Of a DNA stretch of 50,742 nucleotides, positions 8,507 through 18,800 are shown in pieces. Both the position numbers and the translations under genes were made by a program. Source of the stretch: Thalassolituus marinus (GTDB lineage: Bacteria; Pseudomonadota; Gammaproteobacteria; Pseudomonadales; Oceanobacteraceae); assembly GCF_020320395.1 (NCBI RefSeq), contig NZ_JAEDAH010000026.1:1-50742 (forward strand), given 5' to 3'. Under the pieces are notes generated by a model. That model saw nothing but the letters and a program-made list of their open reading frames with translations. It made no database searches and was not told the DNA's origin. Within the stretch, counting starts at the first letter, position 1; each line of letters starts with the position of its first letter.

Positions 8507-8890
8507 ATGGACGACAACTTTCAGAACATTAAGGTCATGGTCATCGACGATAGTAAAACCATTCGTCGGACCGCAGAGACACTTCTAAAGAAGGTTGGCT
8601 GCGAAGTCATTACCGCTACAGACGGTTTTGATGCGCTGGCCAAAATCGCGGATACTCATCCGGATATCATCTTTGTCGACATCATGATGCCACGTCTGGA
8701 CGGCTACCAGACCTGTGCATTAATTAAAAATAACTCAAAATTCAAGTCGACCCCGGTCATCATGCTGTCCAGTAAGGATGGCCTGTTCGATAAAGCTAAA
8801 GGACGGATTGTCGGCTCTGACGAGTACCTGACGAAGCCGTTCAGTAAAGAAGAGCTGCTCGGCTCCATTCGCCAGTACGTCAAGTCCTGA
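8507..8890 (+). CDS. pilG: Twitching motility response regulator PilG
   Basis: Single-domain CheY-like receiver, 127 residues, nearly identical to Pseudomonas PilG over its core (KVMVIDDSKTIRRTAETLLK, VDIMMPRLDGYQTCALIKNN, LTKPFSKEELL). The acidic pocket is D14/D15, the phospho-acceptor is D58, and the conserved Lys lies in the TKPF motif. PilG receives phosphate from ChpA and promotes pilus extension and cAMP signalling in P. aeruginosa. It is the first gene of the pilGHIJK-chpABC operon. Confidence 0.97.
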   Translation: MDDNFQNIKVMVIDDSKTIRRTAETLLKKVGCEVITATDGFDALAKIADTHPDIIFVDIMMPRLDGYQTCALIKNNSKFKSTPVIMLSSKDGLFDKAKGRIVGSDEYLTKPFSKEELLGSIRQYVKS

Positions 8891-8928
8891 GACAGCGTTT
8901 GTATAAAGATTTTGAGAGGTAAAAAAGC

Positions 8929-9294
8929 ATGGCCCGTATTTTGGTAGTAGATGATTCTCCAACAGAAACTGAAGCGTTTCGCTCAATGCTGGAGAAGAAC
9001 GGTCATGAAGTGATGACTGCAGAGAATGGTGCTGATGGCGTGGCGGTTGCCCGCCAGGAAAAGCCGGACTGTGTACTGATGGATATCGTTATGCCAGGCC
9101 TGAACGGCTTCCAGGCGACCCGTCAGCTGACCAAAGATCCGGAAACTCAGCACATTCCTGTGATTATTGTGACTACCAAGGATCAGGAAACTGACCGTGT
9201 ATGGGGTAAGCGTCAGGGCGCCAGCGGCTATCTGGTTAAACCAGTGGCTGAGGGTACTCTGCTGTCTGAGATCAACTCGGTTCTGGCAGGTTAA
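8929..9294 (+). CDS. pilH: Twitching motility response regulator PilH
   Basis: Second stand-alone receiver, 121 residues, with acidic pair D8/D9, phospho-acceptor D52 (MDIVMPGLNG) and the VKPV lysine. In P. aeruginosa PilH is the preferred ChpA target and acts as a phosphate sink or retraction regulator. AGAGG lies just upstream of the ATG. The stop TAA shares a base with the pilI start. Confidence 0.96.
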   Translation: MARILVVDDSPTETEAFRSMLEKNGHEVMTAENGADGVAVARQEKPDCVLMDIVMPGLNGFQATRQLTKDPETQHIPVIIVTTKDQETDRVWGKRQGASGYLVKPVAEGTLLSEINSVLAG

Positions 9295-9821
9295 TGATGC
9301 ATCCGTTTGCCCGATTACTGGATATCGCTGAACGTAGCCGCAGTCATGCTTCGGCACTGCCACAGCAGGTTGAAGCGGTTTCCTACTGGCGTGGTGTGGG
9401 CTTTATGCTCGCAGGTCAGAATTTCGTGGCAGACATGGCGGATGTAAGTGAAATTCTGCAGCCTCCGCGCCTGACCAAGGTGCCGGGGGTGCGCAGCTGG
9501 GTGCTTGGGGTGGCCAATGTTCGTGGCCGCCTGGTGCCTGTGATGGATCTGGCCGGTTTACTCGGTCTGCCTTCCAAAGCGAACTGGCGCAGTCGTCGGG
9601 TGCTGGTGGTGGAGCAGGGTGATCACCTGATCGGTTTGCTGGTGGATGCGGTTCTGGGGATGCAGCAGTTTCCGATTGACCGTACTGTGGCAGCAGACAC
9701 TATTGATCCGGCGTTTGGCGTTTATGTCGAACACGGTTTTGAGCGGGATGGCCGTGAGTGGCCTGTATTCCAGCTGGTTCAGCTGGTTCAGGCGCCGGAA
9801 TTCCTGCAGATTGCGGTTTAA
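9294..9821 (+). CDS. pilI: CheW-like adaptor PilI
   Basis: 175-residue CheW-domain protein (GFMLAGQNFVADMADVSEIL, LGVANVRGRLVPVMDLAGLLG, VLVVEQGDHLIGLLVDAVLGM). It couples the receptor PilJ to the kinase ChpA. The start ATG 9294 overlaps the pilH stop (TAATG); a second ATG at 9297 is equally possible. There is no separate strong Shine-Dalgarno, consistent with translational coupling. Confidence 0.93.
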   Translation: MMHPFARLLDIAERSRSHASALPQQVEAVSYWRGVGFMLAGQNFVADMADVSEILQPPRLTKVPGVRSWVLGVANVRGRLVPVMDLAGLLGLPSKANWRSRRVLVVEQGDHLIGLLVDAVLGMQQFPIDRTVAADTIDPAFGVYVEHGFERDGREWPVFQLVQLVQAPEFLQIAV

Positions 9822-9827
9822 CCGCAC

Positions 9828-9855
9828 CGGATTATCCGGACCTGTCCTCGGACAG
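9828..9855 (+). other. Two small hairpins in the pilI-pilJ gap
   Basis: After the pilI stop come CCGGA-TTA-TCCGG and, directly next to it, CTGTCC-TC-GGACAG (9842-9855), followed by an A/T-rich stretch without a T-run. They may attenuate or stabilise the message rather than terminate it, since pilJ is expected to be cotranscribed. Confidence 0.35.
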
Positions 9856-9895
9856 AAATAATTAAAATGCATGCAGTGAGTGTGGAGAGAACGGC

Positions 9896-11944
9896 ATGAG
9901 CGGAAATTCAGGAAGCGTCTTATCGACAGCCTTCAGGAACCGTACCAACGGTGTACTGGCAGGCCTGTTGTTTGTGTTTCTGGCGGTGTTCATTGGTATT
10001 ACGGTATATGTGAACACGCTGGCAAACCGGGACGAACAATACATCGAGCACGCAGGTGAGCTGCGCGTACTGTCTCAGGAACTTGCGAAGAACGCCGTAG
10101 AAGCGGCGGGTGGTAAGCGTGAGGCATTCGCCGAACTGAAAGCCGCCCGTGATAACTTCGAGATGCGTCTGGGATACCTGACCCGTGGTAATGCTGAAAC
10201 TGGTCTGCCACCGGCAGAAGTGGCAGCCATGAGCGATGTATCGGGTGTCTGGGCTGATGTACAGACCAATGCCGACCAGATTATCCGCGCCCAGGATATT
10301 ATTCTCTCCCTGCACGAAGTTGCCGCGACACTGGCGGAAACGATTCCTCAGCTGCAGGTGGAATACGACGAGATCGTAGAAATTCTGCTGGATAACGACG
10401 CACCTGCCGATCAGGTGGCGGTAGCCCAGCGTCAGTCCTGGTTGGCAGAACGTATCGTACGTTCTGTTAACAAGGTACTGGCGGGTGGTGAAGACGCGGT
10501 AATGGCGGCAGACGCTTTCGGTCGTGACGCCTCGCTGTTCGGTCGGGTACTGAACGGTATGATTCAGGGCAACGTTGCCATGAACATCTCTCAGGTAACT
10601 GATGAGGAAGCGATTTACGCTCTGGCGGAAGTTGCTGAGCTGTTCGAATTCGTATCCGGTTCCGTTGACGAAATTCTGGAAACCTCTCCTGAACTGTTCC
10701 AGGTTCGTGAAGCATCTGACTCTATCTTTAATGACTCTGTGACGCTGCTGCAGCAAACATCCTCCCTGACTGAAGGCATTCAGGAAGGTGGTGCTCAGCG
10801 TCTGACTCTGCAGCTGGTTGGTTACGTATCTGCGCTGCTGGCGCTGGTTGTAATGGTGGCCTTCGGTGTTGTGTCTTACCGTGAAACCCGTCGCGACCTT
10901 GAGAAAACTGCTAACGCCAACGAACAGAACCAGATGGCGATTCTGCGACTGCTGGATGAAATTGCTGACCTTGCGGACGGTGACCTGACAGCTTCGGCAA
11001 CGGTAACCGAAGACTTCACGGGTGCGATTGCTGACTCCATTAACTACGCGATCGACCAGATGCGCTCTCTGGTATCGGCGATTAACGATACAGCGGTACA
11101 GGTATCCTCCGCTGCTCAGGAAACCCAGGCGACAGCAATGCACCTGGCAGAAGCTTCTGAGCACCAGGCGCAGGAAATTGCCGGAGCCTCTGCGGCGATT
11201 AACGAAATGGCGGTGTCCATTGACCAGGTATCTGCTAACGCCTCGGAATCATCCGCGGTAGCGGAGCGGTCGGTAGCGATCGCGAACAAAGGTGCTGAAG
11301 TGGTACAGGCGACCATTAACGGCATGGATAACATCCGTGAACAGATTCAGGAAACCTCCAAGCGTATTAAACGTCTGGGTGAATCCTCACAGGAGATTGG
11401 TGACATCATCTCCCTGATTACGGACATTGCTGACCAGACCAACATTCTGTCTCTGAACGCTGCGATTCAGGCATCCATGGCCGGTGACGCTGGCCGGGGC
11501 TTCGCGGTAGTTGCGGACGAGGTACAGCGTCTGGCGGAGCGTTCTGCTGCGGCAACCAAGCAGATTGAAGCGCTGGTTAAAACGATTCAGAACGATACCA
11601 ACGAAGCGGTAATCTCGATGGAACAGACCACTACCGAGGTGGTACGTGGTGCTCGCCTGGCGCAGGACGCGGGTGTTGCTCTGGAAGAGATTGAAAACGT
11701 ATCGAAAAACCTCGCGGAACTGATTCAGAACATTTCCAACGCTGCTCGTCAGCAGGCATCGTCCGCAGGTCATATCTCCAATACGATGAACGTTATTCAG
11801 GAAATTACCTCGCAGACATCTGCGGGTACGACTGCAACAGCGAAGTCGATTGGTAACCTGGCAGAAATGGCTAACAAGCTGCGTGAATCCGTAGCGGGCT
11901 TCAAGCTGCCGGAAGCTGAAATGGATGAGCAACAGGCGCTGTAA
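9896..11944 (+). CDS. pilJ: Type IV pilus methyl-accepting chemoreceptor PilJ
   Basis: 682 residues, matching P. aeruginosa PilJ in length and layout. A membrane segment near residues 20-41 is followed by a large periplasmic PilJ-type sensor region (about 45-300), a second membrane segment near 303-325, HAMP-like sequence, and a long coiled-coil signalling domain. The hairpin tip carries EIGDIISLITDIADQTNILSLNAAIQA, where the last segment has Ser/Met in place of the common E/A (NAAIQASMAGDAGRGFAVVADEVQRLAERS). The receptor senses pilus state or surface contact and feeds PilI-ChpA. A GGAGAG Shine-Dalgarno precedes the ATG. Confidence 0.96.
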   Translation: MSGNSGSVLSTAFRNRTNGVLAGLLFVFLAVFIGITVYVNTLANRDEQYIEHAGELRVLSQELAKNAVEAAGGKREAFAELKAARDNFEMRLGYLTRGNAETGLPPAEVAAMSDVSGVWADVQTNADQIIRAQDIILSLHEVAATLAETIPQLQVEYDEIVEILLDNDAPADQVAVAQRQSWLAERIVRSVNKVLAGGEDAVMAADAFGRDASLFGRVLNGMIQGNVAMNISQVTDEEAIYALAEVAELFEFVSGSVDEILETSPELFQVREASDSIFNDSVTLLQQTSSLTEGIQEGGAQRLTLQLVGYVSALLALVVMVAFGVVSYRETRRDLEKTANANEQNQMAILRLLDEIADLADGDLTASATVTEDFTGAIADSINYAIDQMRSLVSAINDTAVQVSSAAQETQATAMHLAEASEHQAQEIAGASAAINEMAVSIDQVSANASESSAVAERSVAIANKGAEVVQATINGMDNIREQIQETSKRIKRLGESSQEIGDIISLITDIADQTNILSLNAAIQASMAGDAGRGFAVVADEVQRLAERSAAATKQIEALVKTIQNDTNEAVISMEQTTTEVVRGARLAQDAGVALEEIENVSKNLAELIQNISNAARQQASSAGHISNTMNVIQEITSQTSAGTTATAKSIGNLAEMANKLRESVAGFKLPEAEMDEQQAL

Positions 11945-11966
11945 GCGTCTGGCTGGATAACTATAA

Positions 11967-12854
11967 ATGAACCATCAGTTACGTGCCGGACTGAGCACCA
12001 TCCCTGAAATGGATGACACTCAGTTTGGTCGATGGCAAAACCTGCTGGAAGAGCGAACCGGAATGTGCCTGGCACCTCAGCGTCGTTCTTTCCTGCAGAC
12101 CAGCCTTGGAATCCGTATGCGGGAAGTCGGCTGCGACAGCTATGAAGAATACTATCAGCGTATTCTCAGCGGTCCGGTGGGGGCAATTGAATGGAGTACG
12201 CTGGTTGACCGGCTGACCGTTCAGGAAACCCGATTTTTCCGTGATCCGGATGCATTTGCCTTCGTTGAACAGTATGTACAGCAAAAAGCTGCTGACCCAT
12301 CTACAGAGTCTGTCGACTTGTGGAGTGTTGGCTGCTCCTCAGGTGAGGAAGCCTACAGTCTGGGCATGATTGCCGAGCGCTGGCTGACGCCTGCAGGTAA
12401 ACAGTACGCTGTCACCGGAACTGATATATCCACCATCGTTTTGCGTAAAGCCCGTGCTGGTAAATACCAGGGGCGGGCTCTGGACTGGGTCCCTGCGGAC
12501 TATGCAGGAATCGGGTTCAAGGAAATGGCACCGGGCGGGGCACTTGAAGTGTCAGACCGGCTGCGTCAGCGCAGCTGCTTCAGTCAGGTGAATATCCTGA
12601 ATCTGTCAGCCAGCCCGCTGCAATCGCAACATGTAATTTACTGCCAGAATGTGCTGATTTATTTCCGCCGCTGGCGTCGCCGCGAGATCCTGAATGTACT
12701 GGCTGAGCGTCTGGCGCCCGGTGGCATTCTGGTAATTGGCCTGGGCGAAATGGTTGACTGGCAGCATCCGCTGCTGGAACCAGTGCATAGCAGCCGTGTA
12801 TCCGCATTTGTGCGCAAGCAAGCAAACTCTACAGGGGAGACCGCAAGGCGATGA
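11967..12854 (+). CDS. pilK: CheR-type methyltransferase PilK
   Basis: SAM-dependent methyltransferase of 295 residues that modifies glutamates of the PilJ receptor. The N-terminal CheR helical domain is followed by the Rossmann core, with VDLWSVGCSSGEEAYSLGMI as SAM motif I, VTGTDISTIVLRKARAGKY, and QNVLIYFRRWRRREIL as the typical CheR NVLIYF motif. The stop overlaps the chpA ATG by four bases (ATGA). The opposing methylesterase is chpB, two genes downstream. Confidence 0.94.
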   Translation: MNHQLRAGLSTIPEMDDTQFGRWQNLLEERTGMCLAPQRRSFLQTSLGIRMREVGCDSYEEYYQRILSGPVGAIEWSTLVDRLTVQETRFFRDPDAFAFVEQYVQQKAADPSTESVDLWSVGCSSGEEAYSLGMIAERWLTPAGKQYAVTGTDISTIVLRKARAGKYQGRALDWVPADYAGIGFKEMAPGGALEVSDRLRQRSCFSQVNILNLSASPLQSQHVIYCQNVLIYFRRWRRREILNVLAERLAPGGILVIGLGEMVDWQHPLLEPVHSSRVSAFVRKQANSTGETARR

Positions 12855-15800
12855 GTCAGGACTACATCGCCCTGGAATGGGTAAAAGGGGAAATCGAAGA
12901 AACGCTGCAGCAGGCCCAGCAAGCGCTGGAAGCCTATGTGGAAAATCCCCAGGATAAAAGTCGGTTGAAATTCTGCCTCAGCTACCTGCATCAGATTCAC
13001 GGTACGCTGCAGATGGTAGAGTTTTATGGTGCTGCGCTGCTGGCGGAAGAAATGGAAGCCATTGCAGCGGCTATCGGAGAAGGATCTATCGCCAACGAAC
13101 GCGATGGTCTTGAAATTCTGATGCAGGCCATTATTCAGCTTCCACACTACCTCGAACACGTGAAGGTGGGTCGTCGCGATCTGCCTGTCGTTCTGCTGCC
13201 TATTCTGAATGAGCTGCGCTCCGCCCGTGGTGAAGCCTTCCTGTCAGAAACAGCCTTGTTTGCGCCGCAGATCAGTTATCCGGCTCGACTGACCGATCAG
13301 CAACTCGCAACCTTTGCGTCTGCCGATTTTGGTCAGTGGGCGCGCAAACTGCGTCAGATGATGCAAACGGCCACTCTGCAGTTGCTGCAGAATAAACAGC
13401 CGGATGTTGCGAAACAGTACCTGAATAAAGTGTTTGCCCGTCTGATGAAGGGCCTGGGTAATACACCGTCTGGTATGGTGTGGCTCCCGGCTCTGGCATT
13501 CAGCGAATGGCTGATGAAGCAGAACAGTCTGCCGAAGAGTGCTAAGCAACTGTTGCGTCAGCTGGATCACTCTCTGAAAGGTGTGATCGAAAACCCTGCC
13601 GAAGCTATTAATGAGCTGCCAGCAGAAGAGCTGCTAAAAAACTTATTATTCTACGTTGCCCGTACAGATGTGCAGGGCGAAGCCATTCGTCGTGCTCAGC
13701 ATGAATTTGGTTTGCAGCAGGCATTACCAACCGAAGAGGAAATTCGTCAGGAGCGCGATGCGCTGTCTGGTCCGGATAAAGACACGGTCGGTCATGTGCT
13801 GGGTGCACTGGTAGAAGAAATTGCTGCAATCAAAGACCGCTTTGATTTGCTGATTCGTAGTGATGAAGACCGTATTGCGGCACTTGAGTCCCTTTCTCCT
13901 TCGCTGAAACAGCTGGCAGATACCATGGGAATGCTGGGCCTGGGAATGCCACGTCGTGTCATGCAGGAACAGCAAAGCACGGTTACACGCTTGCTTGACG
14001 CTGGCAGTGTACAGGACAGTGAACTGCTCGATGTGGCAGGCGCCCTGTTGTACGTCGAAGCTACGTTAAGCGGTATGCAGCGTGAAGGCGACCTGAACGC
14101 TCAGGCCGGTGAAACTACCTTGTCTGATGCACAGAAGGCCGTTTTACGCGAAACCCGCAACGTGCTGGAGCAGGTCAAAGACGCCATCGTTGAATACATC
14201 GCCAAGCAGTGGGCGATCGAAGAGCTGGAAGAAGTTCCATCTTTGCTGCACAGCATTGAGGGTTCACTGAGTATGATTCCGCTGCCTCGGGTGGCGAATA
14301 TTCTGGCTCAGGCTGCTGCTTTTATCCGCGGTACCCTGGTGGATGATGGTATCAAACCAGAGTGGGCGGTACTGGATATCCTTGCGGATGTACTGTCGTC
14401 GGTTGAGTACTTCGTCGAGCGTTATACCGAAAACCCGCGTAGCGCGGGCGATGAGCTGCTGGAAAAAGCAGAGGCATCACTGCTTGCTCTGCCGGGTGTG
14501 GAAGCCGCAGCGTTTAATGATTCTGTTGAAGATGACGTAGCAGAAGCTCTGCCAGAGGCGAATGTAACCAGCTTTGATGAGGCTCTGGGTCTGAATGAGG
14601 CTCAGCCTGAAGTCGCCGGGCAAACGGCCGACGAGTTGTCGGTTGAAGAAGTGCCTGTTATCGAGGTGGATGAGCCGTCTGCCGATGATCTGCTGGCAGA
14701 GACAGTAAGCACGGATGAAGAGCTGTCTGCTGAGGAAGAATCACAGGATATTGACTACCCTGATGAGTTTGCTATCAGCAGCGAATCTGTTGAAGACATC
14801 GTTGCCGAACCGGTTGCTGAACCCGTAGCAGCGGCTCCGGTCGTTTCTGTCGACGACGATGATGATGATCTGATTGATGATGAGATCATTGAAATCTTCC
14901 TTGAAGAAGCCGAAGAGGTTGTCGAGACGCTGAATGAATTCTGGCCGCAATTTAAGGCGAATCAGGATGACAGCGAAGCGATGACGACTGTTCGTCGTGC
15001 TTTCCACACCCTGAAGGGTAGTGGCCGTATGGTGAAAGCTGAGTTTATCGGCGAACTCGCCTGGTCTGTGGAAAACATGTTCAACCGCGTGCTGGATAAC
15101 ACCATTGTTATCACGCCGCAGCTGATTGATCTGGTGGACTACGTTATCAGTCAGCTACCTGCCCTGATTGACGACTTCCGTCATCAGCGTGGCGCTTCGA
15201 TAGCTACCCAGCCGTTAATGGATTATGCATTTGCATTATCTGCCGGTGAGGCCGTAGCGGATTTTGTTGCCCCGGGTGAAGACGTTGCAGCCGTAAGTGC
15301 AGAACCAGAGGTTGCGGTAGCAGACGTTGCTGACGACGAAGATGAAGACGATGCCTTACTGGAAGTCTTTGAAGGTGAAGCAAGTGCTCACCTGGTTACT
15401 GTCGACGAGTTTGTTCAGCAGTCACGTGATGAAGATTACATCAATGGTCTGACTGATCAGCTGCAACGTGCGTTGCATACGCTGAAGGGCAGTGCCCATA
15501 TGGCAGGCATTACTGCCATTGCTATGGTGGCTTCTCCGCTCGAACGTTTTATTAAAGAAATCCGCGCCTATCAGGTCAGTAATAATGCGGCGATTGTCGA
15601 TTTGCTGGCGGATGGCTCGCAGATGATCGCGGCGGCGCTGTCTGATCGCGAGCTGATGAAAGCAGAATCGCTACCGGGCGCAGATGAATTTGTTGAGCGG
15701 GTTCAGGCGCTGGAAGCGCAGATTCTGTCGGCACTGAAGAGTGACGATGGTCAGCGTAGTGGTCCGAATCCGCACGCGATTGCACAATTCCTGGCTCAGG

Positions 15801-18800
15801 GTATGGACTCTTTGCTGGAAGCAGAGCGATTGCTGGCGCAATGGCAGGCAGAACAGGACAGTAGTGTTCTGGCATCACTGGAAAACGATCTCAGTGAAGT
15901 TGCTGCAGGCGCTGCAGAAGCTGAAGTGCCGCACATTCAGGCGCTGGCCCAGGCGATGAATAGCCTTTATCAGCGTATTGCCTCAGAGCAGGCCATGCCG
16001 GAAGACACTCTGCTGGCAATGTGTGCCGAAGCGCATGAAGCAATCCTGACTATGATGGATTGTCTGGCTGCTGGTCAGGAAACTCTGGCCGCTGATGAAC
16101 TGATTGATCGTATTGATCAGTGGCAGTTTGTTGCTGTTGAGTCCGAAAACAACGACATCATCGATATTGAAGATGCTGATCTGGTATCTGCAGAAGCGGA
16201 TGTTTCTGTATTTGATTCCACTGATGACGAATCTTCCGATGGTCTGCTGCCCGACCTTGAGTCGTTGTCAGCAGATGACCTGACTGCAGATGAACAGGTG
16301 CCGGATTCGTTTGAAGAAATCAGCGTAGCTGATGACTTTTCTGAGCTGGCGTCGGATGTTTCGCTGGTGTCTGAAGACGATGTATTTAACCTGATCGAAG
16401 ATAACTTCGAATCAGACTCGGTTCTGGATGCGGATGTTATCGACGTAGATATTGCTGATGAGATCACGCTTGATGATACGCCAGCCGAGTTGCTGCAGGA
16501 TGCGGTGGAAGACGTCAGCAATGCCTTCGCCTCGCCTGTTGAAGATATCGTTATTGATGAAGAAGACAATGACCTGCTGATTGAAGAAGAGCAGGCGGTC
16601 GAACCTTTGCCTCTGCCATCGGTTGAGGATGGTGATGACGATGAGATTCTGGAAATCTTCCTCGAAGAAGCGGACGAGATCAGTGAGTCGGTAGAAAACG
16701 CTCTGGAGCAATGGCAGCAGTCGCCGGACAACCTGGTGCATGTAGCGCAGTTGCAACGAGAACTGCATACGCTGAAGGGCGGTGCACGGATGTCGGAACT
16801 GAGTGAAGTTGCAGATCTGTGCCACGAGCTTGAAACCCTGTATGAGAACATCAATGACGGTCGTCTGGGTGTTCAGCCAGATGTATTCACAATCCTTGAA
16901 CGCGCTCATGATGAACTGAGTACGCAACTGGATATGGTGCGTCAGGGACAGCGTCCGCAACCGGCCGATGCGACTGTTGAGGTTATCCGTAACTATCTCA
17001 AAGGCGGTGCCTTTGCAGAGGTGCCGGAGTACGTTGCTGATGAATCCGACGAGCCTGAATTCGAAGCCGTGACACCTGCTGCGCCGATACAGGCTGAGGC
17101 TCTGGATGAATCAGACCGGGAAATCCTTGAGATCTTCCTTGAAGAAGCCGCTGAGTTGCAGGAAGCACTGGATCGCGCCCTGCATCAGTGGGAGCAGGAT
17201 CCGACTCGCCTGAGTGAGGCCGAAGAAGCACAGCGTGTATTGCATACACTGAAAGGTGGTGCTCGTCTGGCTGGTCTGTCTGATATCGGTGATCTGGCCC
17301 ACGACTTTGAAGCCAACATTCTCAAAGCCCAGCAAGGACAGATTGCCATTGATGGTGGTTTCTTCAAATCGGCTTACGGAACCCAGGATGAGCTGATCAG
17401 CAAAGTTGAAGCGGTTGCTCATGCTCTGGAATCAGATGGCATGCTGGTGCTTGGTGAGAAAGAGCTGACTCTGGAAACTATTGAGCATGCACCTGTTGTT
17501 GCTGATGAGGAAGCAGAGGACGTTGTTATCGCAACGGAATCAGAATCCTCTGGCAGTGCCGAAACTCAGACCACCGATGAGCCAGCGTCCAACGTTGTTC
17601 CTCTGCGTCCGGCGGCACCAGCTGTAAAACCTGAACCGCCGAAAGTGGCTCAGCAGCAGACCGTACGTAAAGCGCCGCAGGAGCTGGTAAAAGTTTCTGC
17701 TGACCTGCTGGATAACCTGGTCAACCTGGCGGGTGAAACCTCGATTGGTCGGGGCCGTCTCGAGCAGCAGGTAACTGACTTTGCTAATACCCTCGACGAA
17801 ATGGACATGACGCTGGAGCGTCTGCGTGACCAGCTGCGTCGTCTGGATATGGAAACTGAAGCTCAGGTGCTGTTCCGTCAGGAACGTCATGGCCCTGAAT
17901 ATGAAGACTTCGATCCACTGGAAATGGACCGATACTCAACCATGCAGCAGCTCTCGCGAGCGCTGGTGGAATCGGCCTACGACCTTGTGGACCTGAAAGA
18001 AACCCTGAGTCACAAGACCCGTGATGCTGAAACCCTGCTGCTGCAGCAAAGCCGTGTTAACACGGAACTGCAGGAAGGTCTGATGAAGACCCGCATGGTA
18101 CCGTTCCAGCGTCTGGTGCCACGTTTGCGCCGTATCGTGCGCCAGGTGAGTCTGGAGTTGAACAAGCAGGTTGAACTGCGGGTATTCAATGCCGACGGTG
18201 AAATGGACCGTACCATTCTGGAACGGATGATCTCACCACTGGAGCACATGGTTCGTAACGCAGTTGACCACGGTATCGAAAACCGCGATCAGCGTGCAGC
18301 TTCCGGTAAGCCGGAAGTGGGCAATATCGACCTGGAAATCAGCCGTGACGGTGGCGATGTTGTTCTCACCCTGACGGATGATGGTCGTGGTGTGAATCTG
18401 GATGCTGTCCGCCGTAAAGCCATCGAGCGTGGCCTGATGGATGCTGATGCCAATCTGTCAGATCAGGACGTTATGCAGTTCATCCTGCAGGCTGGTTTCT
18501 CGACTGCCGAAGCCGTTACTCAGATTTCCGGTCGTGGCGTTGGTATGGACGTGGTGAGCTCTGAAATCAAACAGATGGGCGGTTCAGTCGAGATTCAGTC
18601 TGAAGCAGGTGTTGGCACACGCTTTATTGTACGACTGCCATTTACCGTATCGGTTAACCGTGCCTTGATGGTTCGGGTTGGTGACGATCTGTACGCCGTA
18701 CCGCTGAATAACATTCAGGGTATTGTGCGTGCTCCGGTTAATCAGCTGCAGTCACTGTACGAAAAGCCGCAGAACGAGCGGGTATTTGAATATGCCGGTA

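Noticed and set aside
9920-11164. 414-codon open frame on the minus strand opposite pilJ
   Set aside because: It is a shadow of the highly conserved pilJ coding strand; it shows no domain, no start signal and low-complexity composition.
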